From: Lachnospiraceae bacterium UBA1778 | GTDB taxonomy: Bacteria > Bacillota > Clostridia > Lachnospirales > Lachnospiraceae | DNA length: 12,902 bases | NCBI GenBank assembly: GCA_002315255.1 | Contig: DCGM01000044.1 | Span: forward strand, 421 to 13,322 | Reading direction: 5' to 3' | Shown here: one piece after another, positions 12,827-12,902 of the stretch | Numbering within the stretch: the stretch's first letter is position 1 | How the letters are laid out: every line of letters begins with the position of its first letter | The notes under the pieces: model-generated | Database searches by the model: none | Told to the model about the DNA's origin: nothing | What the model saw: the letters and a program-made list of their open reading frames with translations, nothing else | Translations under genes and position numbers: made by a program

Positions 12827-12902
12827 AGTGTATGAAGTGAGACCGGCACGGTTCAATATGCATCTTCTTCGCTAGTCGCTCGTTTCCTACTCGCTGCAGG
12901 CG
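12825..12902 (-). other. Open minus-strand frame at the right edge
   Basis: A minus-strand frame is open from the window edge to a TAA at 12827-12825 (25 codons, ending in CRSHFIH). It could be the end of a gene lying beyond the window or chance. The plus strand here has three TCGCT words within about 35 bases, which might be the edge of a dispersed repeat. I cannot decide from this window. Confidence 0.2.

Overview
The window comes from a low-to-moderate GC Gram-positive anaerobe, most likely a member of Clostridia near Lachnospiraceae. This rests on four things: the spc-secY-adk-map-infA-rpmJ-rpsM-rpsK-rpsD-rpoA-rplQ gene order, strong AGGAGG-type ribosome binding sites, a Cys4 zinc-type adenylate kinase, and a 178-residue L17 with a large insert of a kind I recall from Lachnospiraceae. 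The genus cannot be fixed from the sequence alone.

Bases 1-3429 are the end of the spc operon. They hold L6 (its first codons lie just outside the left edge), L18, S5, L30, L15 and the SecY translocon pore, all tightly spaced. A long hairpin follows secY, and after a 182-base gap comes a second block of adk, map and infA (3612-5262). A recognisable sigma-A type promoter lies between infA and rpmJ. It appears to start the alpha operon proper: rpmJ (37 codons), rpsM, rpsK, rpsD, rpoA and rplQ (5425-8672), which ends at a good intrinsic terminator. Several alpha-operon spacers carry small hairpins that may matter for translation control or mRNA processing.

Bases 8751-12761 are an accessory cluster with no functional link to the ribosomal genes that I can see. 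It holds a PAP2-family membrane lipid phosphatase (+), a convergent ApbE-type FAD:protein FMN transferase lipoprotein (-), and a divergent C69-family dipeptidase (+). The 272-base apbE/dipeptidase intergenic region carries a promoter for each gene and three direct repeats spaced exactly 30 bases apart. The 5' end of apbE consists of two adjacent tandem-repeat tracts, so it encodes an unusually long, repetitive signal peptide.

Most of the window is conserved housekeeping DNA. I see no CRISPR array, insertion sequence, prophage, tRNA or rRNA. The most interesting signals are the repeat-built apbE signal sequence, the 30-base periodic repeats beside it, and the structured spacers and internal promoter of the alpha operon. 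I found no convincing new multi-gene system.
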